Assembly: GCF_000190575.1 (NCBI RefSeq)
Contig: NC_015164.1
Coordinates: 2,480,001-2,544,000, forward strand
DNA from: Phocaeicola salanitronis DSM 18170
Lineage (GTDB): Bacteria; Bacteroidota; Bacteroidia; Bacteroidales; Bacteroidaceae
Length of the DNA stretch: 64,000 nucleotides
Reading direction: 5' to 3'
Shown here: piece by piece, positions 1 through 8,950 of the stretch
How the letters are laid out: each line of letters opens with the position of its first letter
How positions within the stretch are numbered: the stretch's first letter is position 1
Notes under the pieces: generated by a model
Database searches by the model: none
What the model saw: only the letters and a program-made list of their open reading frames with translations
What the model was told of the DNA's origin: nothing
Made by a program: the position numbers and the translations under genes

Positions 1-163
1 CTCTCTCCCAAAAACCTTTATAGCCATGAGGAAGGAATAAAATTTCTTCTTCAGGGACGAAGTAAATAGAGGATACGTACAAACCTTTCGATTCAGAATA
101 GCATAAACAGATCGTGTGTTCAGATTTGATTTCCTCCCAAATTGCAGTATTTGTTCTACCCAT
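1..163 (-). CDS. Partial hypothetical protein, N-terminus only
   Basis: The frame opens with ATG at 163 and runs off the left edge after 54 codons without a stop. The visible N-terminus (MGRTNTAIWEEIKSEH...) shows no motif I recognise. It lies 35 bases behind the DprA-like gene on the same strand with no promoter-like box between, so it is probably the fourth gene of the operon that begins near 2030. It may be the effector or partner of the PRTase/DprA pair, but that is only inferred from position. Confidence 0.55.
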   Translation of the reverse strand, partial: MGRTNTAIWEEIKSEHTICLCYSESKGLYVSSIYFVPEEEILFLPHGYKGFWER

Positions 164-198
164 AGTAATCCGTACTTAGAATTAAATACCGTTTGACT

Positions 199-1125
199 TT
201 AAAATAAAAAACGTTGGTTCGTTTTGGTAACCAACCGAAGAACAGCCTCACTCATATTAGCAGAATCAATTCGTATCACACTGCTGTCCTCTTCAAGAAT
301 TTGACGATTCAAATCATACATTGCAATATCGTGATGCTTACTGTCATTATAGATAACGCCACGTTTGATGCCATAGGACTTTGCCTTTTCCATGGCATGT
401 CTCGAACCACAGTCATTTCCTAAGTTATTAGGAGCATAGCTTGCAGATAAAAGTACGGCATCAGAGAATAAGGCTTGTAACCTATCTCGGACAACAAATC
501 TGCTCACCATGTCATTTCGACTTTTGGGAGCTTCGTAATATTCACTAATAAGCAATCCTCCTGCTTCGACAATTTTTTCAGCAAGTTCTACATTCTCCTT
601 AGGTAAGATACTGTCAAGAGTACTAGGCAGAATGGCGATAGTTCTAGCACCTTTCTCCAAAGCTGTTTGATGAGCAATTGAGTCACAACCAAGAGCGAGA
701 CCACTCACTATTGTTGCATTGTGTTTTATGATTTCTGACGTAACCATTCTCTCAGTCAGTTCAATCTTTTCATCAGGATTAAGGACTCCTATAACAGCAA
801 TATTCAAATTATCTTTGCTTAGTAAGCTTATATTACCTTTATAGAAAAGCGCAAAAGGCTTGTCTGCAGGTTTCACGCTTCCGCGCAAAGAAGGGAAATT
901 AGCATCACCGATTGCGACAAGACCATCTGCACAATTTCCAAGTTGGTTGATGGCAGATTCTATTCTTTCCCGCTTCTTCATAAACTCATATTCATGAGTC
1001 TCTAAAAGGTGATATAAAATAGATAAGTCTTCGTTTCCACGTAAATTTTTATCTATCCACGCAGGCCCCTTTTGAGGAAAGGTACGAACAGTTAAAATAT
1101 TTAATGCATTTTCCGAGTATTTCAT
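199..1125 (-). CDS. DprA/Smf-like Rossmann-fold protein
   Basis: This 308-residue protein carries a DprA/Smf-type Rossmann domain. From about residue 109 it reads NIAVIGVLNPDEK, then SGLALGCDSIAH near residue 140 (the DprA SGxAxGxDxxAH motif), AILPSTLDSILPKEN, and LLISEYYE near 193. In true DprA the first loop is usually GSR; here it is GVL, so the nucleic-acid or nucleotide contact may differ. The N-terminal 90 residues and the C-terminus do not resemble the usual SAM and winged-helix domains of competence DprA. ATG at 1125 is chosen because it follows the PRTase stop by 13 bases; an upstream start at 1191 would overlap the PRTase by 53 bases. Being paired with a phosphoribosyltransferase in a short operon inside a defence-rich island argues for a conflict-system role rather than transformation. 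Fold call is firm; function is inference. Confidence 0.82.
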   Translation of the reverse strand: MKYSENALNILTVRTFPQKGPAWIDKNLRGNEDLSILYHLLETHEYEFMKKRERIESAINQLGNCADGLVAIGDANFPSLRGSVKPADKPFALFYKGNISLLSKDNLNIAVIGVLNPDEKIELTERMVTSEIIKHNATIVSGLALGCDSIAHQTALEKGARTIAILPSTLDSILPKENVELAEKIVEAGGLLISEYYEAPKSRNDMVSRFVVRDRLQALFSDAVLLSASYAPNNLGNDCGSRHAMEKAKSYGIKRGVIYNDSKHHDIAMYDLNRQILEEDSSVIRIDSANMSEAVLRLVTKTNQRFLF

Positions 1126-1138
1126 ATACAAAGTTTTT

Positions 1139-1801
1139 TCAAAATCTTGACAATGTTTTGCCGATAGAGTAAAAAATGACACTTCTCGCACCTTTGTCTA
1201 AAAGGGCTTGAATGCAATCTTCGTCAATGTTAACGGTCTTAGTGTAAAGATCGTCAATTAGCAATACATCTTGCCCGATTACATCGTCCGAAATATTACA
1301 CGTATCTTTTGTTATACCAACATAAGGCAATTCACCTGCTCCCCCATGACCACTACGAGCCAAATGCGTTGTGGCGGTATCAGTGTGTCTGATAATATCA
1401 TGTGTACCATCTATAAAGCCATTCAATTGTTGTGTCACTAATTGGATTGTGGCTCTTAAGTATAGTTGATTACAGCGATACGAATTTTCTCGTTTTGATC
1501 TAGGAATGACACAAACACGAAGATTTTGTTTCCCACTAAGACGCAGGATCTCAGGCAAGTCGACTTTCAAAATTTGAGTAAGTTTGTTTATTGCATTATT
1601 CAGAATTTGCTGTGGATATGTCGTGATATCATTCTTAAAAGTGCAGATTAGATTTTCAATGGTACCAGGCACGCGCCAGTTACCACCACCTTGGTAATCA
1701 CCATGATAAAAAGCGATTATATCTTGCTTGAGAGCTTTTTCGACACCACCTTCTCTTTTACGACAAAGGCTGGTTCTTGACTGAATTACAAACTGTTCCA
1801 T
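1139..1801 (-). CDS. Phosphoribosyltransferase-like protein paired with DprA
   Basis: The C-terminal part of this 220-residue protein has a type I PRTase PRPP loop: DVLLIDDLYTK at residues 178-188, followed by a helix and KGARSVIFYSIGKT. Earlier the segment KQNLRVCVIPRSKR is compatible with a PRTase beta strand and basic loop. Proteins of this fold bind PRPP and transfer ribose 5-phosphate to bases or amines; the substrate cannot be read from the sequence. ATG at 1801 is preferred over TTG at 1810 because it clears the upstream stop. The downstream DprA-like gene starts 13 bases later, so the two are very likely co-translated. ComF is a competence PRTase, but the length and N-terminus here are unlike ComF and it has no zinc cysteines at its start. 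Confidence 0.78.
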   Translation of the reverse strand: MEQFVIQSRTSLCRKREGGVEKALKQDIIAFYHGDYQGGGNWRVPGTIENLICTFKNDITTYPQQILNNAINKLTQILKVDLPEILRLSGKQNLRVCVIPRSKRENSYRCNQLYLRATIQLVTQQLNGFIDGTHDIIRHTDTATTHLARSGHGGAGELPYVGITKDTCNISDDVIGQDVLLIDDLYTKTVNIDEDCIQALLDKGARSVIFYSIGKTLSRF

Positions 1802-1806
1802 ACTGT

Positions 1807-2004
1807 TCAAAATTCTACTTTGATGATTTTATCTATATTGATACCATTAGTAACTGCCTCTGAGGTAGAAGTCTCTTCGTTTTCATATAAATAGGCATAA
1901 CAATTTCTATTCCTCTCTGAAAACAAGCAATTTATGAAATTGAGAATCTTGACAGGTAACGATTTAGAAACGAGCAAAGTTCCCTTATCTGTCTTATTCT
2001 GCAT
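1807..2004 (-). CDS. Small hypothetical protein leading the PRTase/DprA operon
   Basis: A 65-residue ORF starting with ATG at 2004 and ending 5 bases before the PRTase start. A consensus -7 box lies about 30 bases upstream, so it would be the first gene of the transcript. The sequence is mixed hydrophobic and charged, with an acidic middle (YENEETSTSEAV), and has no recognisable domain, signal peptide or membrane segment. Its place before a two-enzyme module would suit an antitoxin or regulator, but nothing in the sequence shows this. It is possible that only the PRTase and later genes are real. Confidence 0.5.
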   Translation of the reverse strand: MQNKTDKGTLLVSKSLPVKILNFINCLFSERNRNCYAYLYENEETSTSEAVTNGINIDKIIKVEF

Positions 2005-2033
2005 TATTGAACAAGAACGCTTTATCTTAAATA

Positions 2034-2041
2034 CAAAGATA
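2034..2041 (-). promoter_or_regulatory. -7 box (TATCTTTG) for the PRTase/DprA operon
   Basis: On the minus strand the sequence TATCTTTG matches the Bacteroidales -7 consensus TAnnTTTG exactly. It lies about 30 bases upstream of the ATG at 2004. No clear -33 TTTG is seen at the usual distance. Confidence 0.55.
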
Positions 2042-2094
2042 ATATTTTTTCTAATTATATACTATCTTGAGTGGAACTTTTGTCTTTCTTGTAA

Positions 2095-3774
2095 TTACAT
2101 ACAGCCATATCGGCTAAAATAATCGTTAAAATGAGTTTCTAATAACTCATAAAAATAGGTTAAACAATTATATTTTCCGAATAATATTGTCATATCATTG
2201 AGCCCTCCTCCTCTGAAACAAGAAAATTTTTGACCATTGAATATTACAGGTTCTTTCCTAAACAGATCCCGTGCAGAAGATAAATTATTTTCTTTCAACA
2301 TTTTCGAATCACTTATATCTTCAATTATAACAACCTTTTCATTAGATGGTATTATGCTTCTAAAATAATGAATGTGAAATATAAATTTATGTCCTGGATC
2401 AGAATAGTCTACCAAGACAGAAATAAGATTTCCACCATAAAAAGCATCAAGGTCATTTGCTAATGAAGGGAACTCTGACTGTATAAAATTCTGATATGCC
2501 CGTATTGTATTTATAATTACTATTCGAGATTTCTCCAACACTGTTGTTGGAGAATAAAAATCATATACCATTCCAGTATTTCCATAAGAACCTTTAGCAG
2601 GATATGGATATGGTATGGTCGTGTACTCCATCTTGGATAAAAGCTTAATTGCATCATATACAGTATTTACATATAAAGATTTCCCTCCAGACACTATGTG
2701 TACTGGCATTTTGTCAATGTATGGGTATTTTGATTGAAAGTGTTGAATCAACGAGCACACATTTAATTCAGAATACTTTTTTAAATGTAGATGTCTCCAA
2801 TTTGCTTCAATAAACTCATGAATATATTCTACTAAAAAACTCTCATATAGTGGAATAATTTTCCGCTTTTTGATAAAGTCCTCTACATGCTTCTTAATGA
2901 TAGAAATAGAATATAAATTAGGATTTTCTTTAAGTTTATTTTCGGTACAGGAGAATGAGGCATAGTCATGCTCGTGTTTAATCTCAAAAATTGAACACTT
3001 AGGCATTTGAACTATTGGCGCGACAAGTTCTCCTACATTTACATTGTATAGAGAATATTCTAATGAACTATCTGAATATGTATATACTGCAATTCCACGT
3101 TTCCATACATTAGGGAAAAGAACGCTTTTAATGTATTTGAAATCAGATTCCAATAATTTGTTATATGTATCTATAAAGTTTTGGATCTCCTGAATATCAT
3201 GGGGTCTTAAATCTGTTGCCATTTTAGGCATATCTAGGAGATATGATTTTAGTTCGCCATTCTCCTCTAAAATGGCTTCACCATGAGTTAAACAATATAC
3301 ACGGCTACTGCATACACTTAACCAATCTTTTAATACAGTCTCAATATTATCTTTACGCAGTTCCTCGTTTGGGCTGAAATGCAACGTAATAGTCTCTTGT
3401 TGTTCTTTGTCACGATTTTCTTTCAAAAGTTTTGGCGAAATATGTTTATATAAGACTTTATCCTGAGAATGGTCTACTGCTAAAAGGAATACATTATCAG
3501 TTGTTGTTTCAGCATATGCAAATAAAGAAGTAGGACAAGGGTACTTATTAAGTCCTTCATCTCTTTTAGATACAGTTTTTACTTGAACGGTCATTTTACC
3601 ACTGATTCTATTTGATGAATCAAGCAACTCAATATATCCGTCAATATTAGATTGAGTGGTCCCTATATCAATATTATTTTTAGTTCGGCCAAGTAGAAGA
3701 GTCAGTATAAATAGTACGGAACGTTCTTCTTTCACACCATTTGCATCTATAGAAACTTTAGCCTTGAATGACAT
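2095..3774 (-). CDS. DUF4365-type nuclease-like protein
   Basis: A 559-residue protein whose first 150 residues look like the DUF4365 domain, a PD-(D/E)XK-related fold: NNIDIGTTQSNIDGYIEL followed by the strand MTVQVKTVSKRDEG, giving the D...QxK pattern typical of the family, and then FAYAETTTDNVFLLAVDH. The remaining 400 residues are not recognised; there is no transmembrane stretch or ATPase motif. Known DUF4365 proteins occur in mobile islands and are thought to be nucleases or nuclease-derived. It is single, with its own promoter box, and is transcribed away from the PD-(D/E)XK-like gene at 4099. Moderate confidence in the domain, none in substrate. Confidence 0.68.
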   Translation of the reverse strand: MSFKAKVSIDANGVKEERSVLFILTLLLGRTKNNIDIGTTQSNIDGYIELLDSSNRISGKMTVQVKTVSKRDEGLNKYPCPTSLFAYAETTTDNVFLLAVDHSQDKVLYKHISPKLLKENRDKEQQETITLHFSPNEELRKDNIETVLKDWLSVCSSRVYCLTHGEAILEENGELKSYLLDMPKMATDLRPHDIQEIQNFIDTYNKLLESDFKYIKSVLFPNVWKRGIAVYTYSDSSLEYSLYNVNVGELVAPIVQMPKCSIFEIKHEHDYASFSCTENKLKENPNLYSISIIKKHVEDFIKKRKIIPLYESFLVEYIHEFIEANWRHLHLKKYSELNVCSLIQHFQSKYPYIDKMPVHIVSGGKSLYVNTVYDAIKLLSKMEYTTIPYPYPAKGSYGNTGMVYDFYSPTTVLEKSRIVIINTIRAYQNFIQSEFPSLANDLDAFYGGNLISVLVDYSDPGHKFIFHIHYFRSIIPSNEKVVIIEDISDSKMLKENNLSSARDLFRKEPVIFNGQKFSCFRGGGLNDMTILFGKYNCLTYFYELLETHFNDYFSRYGCM

Positions 3775-4098
3775 AATCTACTTATAAATTAAATATTGGA
3801 GGACTAATATTATGGTTACAAAGTTAATTATAAATTCTCTGACCTTTCATTATCTGTAGGTAAATCTCTATCTTTGAGTACTCAAATAATAAACACTGAT
3901 TAAATACAGAGAGCTTAAAAGCAATTTTCTACCGTAAGTTAGTAGCCTACAAGAAGCGGAATAGATTGCATAGTTTAGATTCTTTGGGCCATAAAGCAGT
4001 ATCGGCAATAATCAGTGATAGGAATATTTTATACTTAACATTTTATTACAGATAAGATAATTATGGTGATTTTGCTTTAATATTTTTAATACAATTAT
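3775..4098. other. Divergent intergenic region
   Basis: A 324-base AT-rich gap between two divergent nuclease-like genes. Apart from the minus-strand -7 box at 3819-3826 I see no plus-strand box close to consensus, no hairpin and no ORF. The plus-strand gene must be read from here, probably from the AT-rich segment just before 4099. Confidence 0.4.
3819..3826 (-). promoter_or_regulatory. -7 box (TAACTTTG) for the DUF4365 gene
   Basis: TAACTTTG on the minus strand matches TAnnTTTG. It sits 45 bases upstream of the ATG at 3774 and nothing else upstream on that strand needs it. Confidence 0.5.
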
Positions 4099-5826
4099 AT
4101 GGAAACTAAAATATATATAGATTATGAAATGATTTTTGCCGATAAGCCACTCGCAATATTTGATTATTTGAAAAATATTGATCGGCATAATCTTATTTGT
4201 GTTGCAATTCGACTGATATATTCAGATGATCTGTTCAGCGATTTTAAAGACTATTGTGCTGAGTTTTTTTGTGCAGAAAACTTCAACTTTGCAAATGAAT
4301 GTTATCATCTTCTAAATGAACGTATACAAGAAGACAATAAGGATACTACAAGTATAATTCCTAGAAAATATATAATTACATCGCAAACTGCAGCATTAGA
4401 ATTACTAAGACAGACCTTTGCAATTAATATAGGTGATTTTGTGTCAAATACCCCGCAGGTATTACAAGAGCAATATTTGTTCAAAGCAATTTTATTGATT
4501 AACAAATTAATTGGTCATTGGGAAGCTCCGTTAGAGTATGACTCAAAAGGAGCGATAACAAACTTATGTTTAGCTAAATCCATTTTATGCACTACATTAA
4601 ATGACTTTGATAGTTCCAACTTAAAAGCCGAATATATAGCAATGCTACAGATTATTAAAGGTTATCACTTCTTTAGATACTGTGAACATTCAAAACTTAG
4701 AGAACACCTTTCTATATTTTTAGAAAATAATGGAGCAAAAAGTTGGCAACACTATCTATATGATGCCATACAACTCATATTATTCCCTTTACAAAACAAG
4801 CATGGGAATTTTCCTCGTATCATATTAAATAATCAACGAGATGGCGAAAAATTTTTGCGAGTACATTCTTTTAAAGAAGACACTATTGTTTCTTTAGAGA
4901 ATAATATGGATTATACTTATTTCAAATCGCATCCTCTTATTGAATTGAATGATGGAACTTATTTGCCAATAAGCCCTTTATTTTGCATAAATCATATATA
5001 CAAAAGTATTTATTTTGAGTTTAAGGCTATTAACGAATCTTTTGTTGGAACTTCTACTTATTTAAAAGGGCAAGGCCTACTTAGTATTTTTACAACAGAA
5101 TTTTCAGAGCAAACACTGTTTGAATATTATACCAGAAATGCTCTTTACAGACATAATGGTTTGAAATTATCCGATAAAGATTGTAAACTAATAATAGATG
5201 TAGGTCATGAACCAGATTTCTATTGTCGTGATGGTAATAATATCATGTTATTCGAAAATAAAGATATTAAAATACCCGATAAAGTTATTAGTAGTAAACA
5301 ATATGATTTACTAGAAAGCGAATTACATAAAAAGCTGATAACCAACAAAGGGGTTAGTCAGCTGATATACAACATCAAACAAATTGAAAGAAATACATTT
5401 AAATGGGATTCTAGTATACCAAATAATCCTAGAATATATCCAATACTAGTGATCGATGATAGTTCATTATGCGCTCCAGGATTGAATTATATATTAAATG
5501 AGGAATTTCAACAACAATTAAAAAACAACAATATCAAAATCAAAGTATATCCTTTAATACTAATAGAGTTAGATACTTTAATAGCATTCGCAAATTATTT
5601 TCAGTTGCGGGATGTCAGATTAAAAAAAATACTTGAACAATATTACAAATATATTTCACGAAATAAAAGGCCTCAAAAAATAGAACAAATAATGAAAGAA
5701 GTTTTACATAAATATTTTCCATTTTATATCTTTATGTCTAAGGAAATAGTGAAAACTCCTTTTGACAATACTATGTTTAAGAAGGTATGCGATGAGCTAC
5801 GAAAAGCTATAGAAACTCAACAATAA
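4099..5826 (+). CDS. PD-(D/E)XK-like hypothetical protein
   Basis: A 575-residue protein with no family I can name. At residues 371-388 it has EPDFYCRDGN then IMLFENKDI, the D...(E/D)xK arrangement (D373, E386, K388) of the PD-(D/E)XK nuclease fold, set between predicted strands. The region before it is largely helical and hydrophobic-charged mixed; the C-terminus has basic stretches (RNKRPQKIEQIMKEVLHKYF). No signal peptide or membrane helix. It stands alone on the plus strand, divergent from another nuclease-like gene and convergent with the helicase/methyltransferase operon, consistent with an accessory restriction or defence factor. Base composition is very AT-rich, as in the rest of the island. 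The nuclease call rests on one motif. Confidence 0.6.
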   Translation: METKIYIDYEMIFADKPLAIFDYLKNIDRHNLICVAIRLIYSDDLFSDFKDYCAEFFCAENFNFANECYHLLNERIQEDNKDTTSIIPRKYIITSQTAALELLRQTFAINIGDFVSNTPQVLQEQYLFKAILLINKLIGHWEAPLEYDSKGAITNLCLAKSILCTTLNDFDSSNLKAEYIAMLQIIKGYHFFRYCEHSKLREHLSIFLENNGAKSWQHYLYDAIQLILFPLQNKHGNFPRIILNNQRDGEKFLRVHSFKEDTIVSLENNMDYTYFKSHPLIELNDGTYLPISPLFCINHIYKSIYFEFKAINESFVGTSTYLKGQGLLSIFTTEFSEQTLFEYYTRNALYRHNGLKLSDKDCKLIIDVGHEPDFYCRDGNNIMLFENKDIKIPDKVISSKQYDLLESELHKKLITNKGVSQLIYNIKQIERNTFKWDSSIPNNPRIYPILVIDDSSLCAPGLNYILNEEFQQQLKNNNIKIKVYPLILIELDTLIAFANYFQLRDVRLKKILEQYYKYISRNKRPQKIEQIMKEVLHKYFPFYIFMSKEIVKTPFDNTMFKKVCDELRKAIETQQ

Positions 5827-5847
5827 TTTTATATGAGAGAATTTATT

Positions 5848-5871
5848 GTAGCCTGCAAATCCGCAGGCTAC
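5848..5871. terminator. Bidirectional terminator hairpin
   Basis: A perfect 9-bp stem, GTAGCCTGC and GCAGGCTAC, with a 6-base loop lies between the stops of two convergent genes at 5826 and 5877. There is no long T tract on either side, so strength is uncertain. Confidence 0.55.
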
Positions 5872-5876
5872 TAAAG

Positions 5877-8800
5877 TTAGATACTTTGTTCAATGATTTT
5901 TATCTCTGTAGACGACAAGTTATAGTTTGAATATATTATTTTGTTTAATTGTTTATTCAAATCTATAGAATACCCTAAATCCAATATTTTATCAACAATT
6001 GAAACTACCTCATCTTTAAAGTCTGGATTTGAAGATAATGGAAAATTGTTTATCATATCTTTAGAAAAGGTTATACCACCACAATAGCTACTTGAAGCAT
6101 ATTTTGATTTTATGTAGAAAATTGCCAAGTTAGAATTTAAGACTCCACACAAAAATTTTAAATTATCTGTATTGTCTGAACAAATTACTAAAGTAGATTT
6201 ACCGGGGATATATTCACCTTCTAAATCAATAAAACCATCAAGAAGATTAAGTCCTTTGAAAATCAACTTCTTTGATAGAGCCTTTCGTACATATGAATTC
6301 CCAAAATTACGGCAAAACTCATTTTTATTAACTACTGGATTCATATATTTTGCCCCCAAATAGGTAATATCCTTTATACCCCATCTATTAGAAAATTTAT
6401 CAATAGTACCAGTATTAACAAGTTTCGATTGTGCTGCAGAGTTATATTTTGATGTGAGATTATAGATATACGGAGATAATTCATACGCATCGTGTGTTGC
6501 ACAAGCATTCTCACATTCTGCTATGGTGCTAAGCATAATACTTTTATCCTCCATTTTTCTGATTAAATAATTATTCTCACTAAATAAAGAATCAATATAA
6601 TATGGTTTTGGAATTGAATTAGATGGAACGGAATTCATAAGTGTTATATTTTTATTCCCATCAAATTTATATGCACTTATTTTGTCTGAATTACGAACAA
6701 AAAGAGTTATTATGGCATCCACCATTGCACTTTCAAATGTTTTATTCCCTGTATGTAGAATTGTTTTCATACGGGGGATCATACATTGTTCTCTGAACTT
6801 ACTTCCAAATGGTTTAGATAGCCATTTATCAGGAGTGATATAGCACAAGCATCCATTAGATAGAGTTAATCCCCATTCAAGAAAAGCCATGTATATATCC
6901 CAATTCCCTTTTATGAATTTATAATGTTTGGCAATATATTCACGTAGGTCTGTTTGACCTAATAAAGTCATGGTCTCAGAATCGATATACGGAGGATTGC
7001 CAATTACAATATCAAAACCATTTTTATCATCATCACGATTGAAAACATCGCTAAACCAAGTGTGCCAAAGAAAGAATTTGTTATTCTCGGCAAGATTGAT
7101 ATCTTTGAGTCTGGCAAGAATAGTTGGGTCGTATGCCTGTGCCTCCAACTGTTTGTTGATAGTATCGGAAATTTCTTGTTGTAACTTCACCTTTCTATCG
7201 TGGTCGCTACAAGAGTAGTACGAAGATAGTAGATGCGATACCGTCTTTTGCAAGCGATTTTTTTCATCATCGAAGAGAGAAATCTCTCCATTGTCTTTCT
7301 TGTATTCTTTTTCGTAAGTGAGTTTACTTAAATCCACACCCATAAAACTCTCAATTAGTGAGTTGCCTTGCATAATCTTATAGTCGAGATTGGGCAATGG
7401 TGATGGAGTCTCCTCATCTACCACGATGGAGAGCCAAAAACGTAAGCGGGCAATATCAACTGCACCTTTCTCTATATCTACACCATAGATATTATTTTGA
7501 ATAATGTTTTTCTTAATTTCGGCACGGTCGTAATGCTCTCCGCTCAATACTTCACGGCAATGCAGCAGTTCATTGAGCAAACCCATTGGAAATGCTCCTG
7601 AACCAATGGCGGGGTCACAAATCTTCACCTCTTCGAGTGCTGCGAGAAGTTTCGGCTTTTTATTCTCTGAAATATCCGCAACACCTTCTTCGGGTGAAAG
7701 AACAAATTGGCGTATCTTATCTTTTGCTACACTTGTATTTGTTTCGAGGTAGGCTATAAGCGATTCTTGGCACATATAGCGTACAATCTCTTTGGGAGTG
7801 TAGAATGCACCTTTATCCTTGTTATCTTCGAGTAGGTTCTCAAATATTTTACCCAACATTTCTGGATCTACTCCCACTTCGGCATCGTTGGGGTCATTCT
7901 CGTCAATGGTAAAGTTGTATTCACTGAAGAATTGGAACAAGCGTTTGAAGTAATCGGCTGGGAAACGGCTTTCGGGCTCATCTTCTTCATCACGTTCAAA
8001 CAATCCGCCATTGAGATATGGAATATCTTTCCATTCTGTAAGTAAAGATTTATCCCAATCGTAATTAGCAAACAATAACTCACGCTCAGACGGTTTGGTA
8101 TTCAAAATACCAAAAAACAGTGGTTCGAGAACTGAATCGAGATAATCGTCCTTATATGCAGAATTCTCAAATAGATTCTGCATATAGTTGAGGTCGCCAC
8201 ACATCCAACCTTTGCGCTGCAAGAAATGAAGGAAGGTGATTCGTCCCATCATTTTTTTTACATAATCACGGATTTTCTTTTCGTTGTAGTCAAATGCTTC
8301 CATCAATGCAGCATTGGGTTCACTAAGTCTTTTCTCTTCCCACTTATTACCCACCTTAACAAAACGCTTGCCTGTAATATATTGGATAAAGTCGGCGTAT
8401 TGCTCACGATATCTGTCGAAGAACTCATCAGAAAGAGCTTCAACAGAGAATGCAGTTTTCAAATTTTCAAATGAAATACCTTTTTTCTTTAAGAAGTTGA
8501 AACGCTCAATAGGCGTTCTGTATAGTAAATCATCACTACCAAAAACGTATGTATACCGTTTAGGCGATGTCGTTTCTCCCTTGATATCACAAATAAATGA
8601 CAAACGCCAATGGTCGCCACTATCAAATACCACCAATGCGGCATCAAACTCACCCCAAGTCGGATTGATGAATGACTTTACAAGATTGCGTAGCCCTACA
8701 CGCCTGTTTGCGACAGAGCCTTTTGTAATATTGTAATGAAATAAACCGATACGATAACTGTCTGTAGTATCTATATTTCCCAAATAGTAACCATTATCAG

Positions 8801-8942
8801 AGGTGCTTCCTATGATCCTTTCTGGTTCTTCTTTCAATTCGGTTGCATTGAAAAAATATTGTAGGAAAGTGTACCACTGAGTCAGATTGAAAGATGATTG
8901 GAATAGTTTTCTCAAAATATCCGGTGTATATGTAGCTGTCAT
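5877..8942 (-). CDS. Eco57I-type N6-adenine DNA methyltransferase (restriction-modification or defence)
   Basis: A 1021-residue class I SAM-dependent DNA methyltransferase. Motif I CDPAIGSGAF is near residue 442, preceded by GAFYTPKEIVRYM (the YTP start of the catalytic domain), and motif IV DIVIGNPPY is near 648, so the target is adenine N6. The N-terminal 350 residues contain FDAALVVFDSG...WRLSFICD and a helical bundle as in large Eco57I/PglX-like enzymes, and the last 300 residues look like a target-recognition domain. It begins 8 bases after the helicase stop, so the two are one operon. Known two-domain relatives act alone as type IIG enzymes or, with a helicase, in BREX- or DISARM-like systems. 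I see no ExK nuclease motif I would trust in its N-terminus, so the cutting activity may be in the partner. Confidence 0.85.
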   Translation of the reverse strand: MTATYTPDILRKLFQSSFNLTQWYTFLQYFFNATELKEEPERIIGSTSDNGYYLGNIDTTDSYRIGLFHYNITKGSVANRRVGLRNLVKSFINPTWGEFDAALVVFDSGDHWRLSFICDIKGETTSPKRYTYVFGSDDLLYRTPIERFNFLKKKGISFENLKTAFSVEALSDEFFDRYREQYADFIQYITGKRFVKVGNKWEEKRLSEPNAALMEAFDYNEKKIRDYVKKMMGRITFLHFLQRKGWMCGDLNYMQNLFENSAYKDDYLDSVLEPLFFGILNTKPSERELLFANYDWDKSLLTEWKDIPYLNGGLFERDEEDEPESRFPADYFKRLFQFFSEYNFTIDENDPNDAEVGVDPEMLGKIFENLLEDNKDKGAFYTPKEIVRYMCQESLIAYLETNTSVAKDKIRQFVLSPEEGVADISENKKPKLLAALEEVKICDPAIGSGAFPMGLLNELLHCREVLSGEHYDRAEIKKNIIQNNIYGVDIEKGAVDIARLRFWLSIVVDEETPSPLPNLDYKIMQGNSLIESFMGVDLSKLTYEKEYKKDNGEISLFDDEKNRLQKTVSHLLSSYYSCSDHDRKVKLQQEISDTINKQLEAQAYDPTILARLKDINLAENNKFFLWHTWFSDVFNRDDDKNGFDIVIGNPPYIDSETMTLLGQTDLREYIAKHYKFIKGNWDIYMAFLEWGLTLSNGCLCYITPDKWLSKPFGSKFREQCMIPRMKTILHTGNKTFESAMVDAIITLFVRNSDKISAYKFDGNKNITLMNSVPSNSIPKPYYIDSLFSENNYLIRKMEDKSIMLSTIAECENACATHDAYELSPYIYNLTSKYNSAAQSKLVNTGTIDKFSNRWGIKDITYLGAKYMNPVVNKNEFCRNFGNSYVRKALSKKLIFKGLNLLDGFIDLEGEYIPGKSTLVICSDNTDNLKFLCGVLNSNLAIFYIKSKYASSSYCGGITFSKDMINNFPLSSNPDFKDEVVSIVDKILDLGYSIDLNKQLNKIIYSNYNLSSTEIKIIEQSI

Positions 8943-8950
8943 AAAAATAT

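Noticed and set aside
199..1801. A competence locus (dprA with comF)
   Set aside because: Neither protein has the full domain set of competence DprA or the zinc fingers of ComF, and the genes lie on an integrated island.
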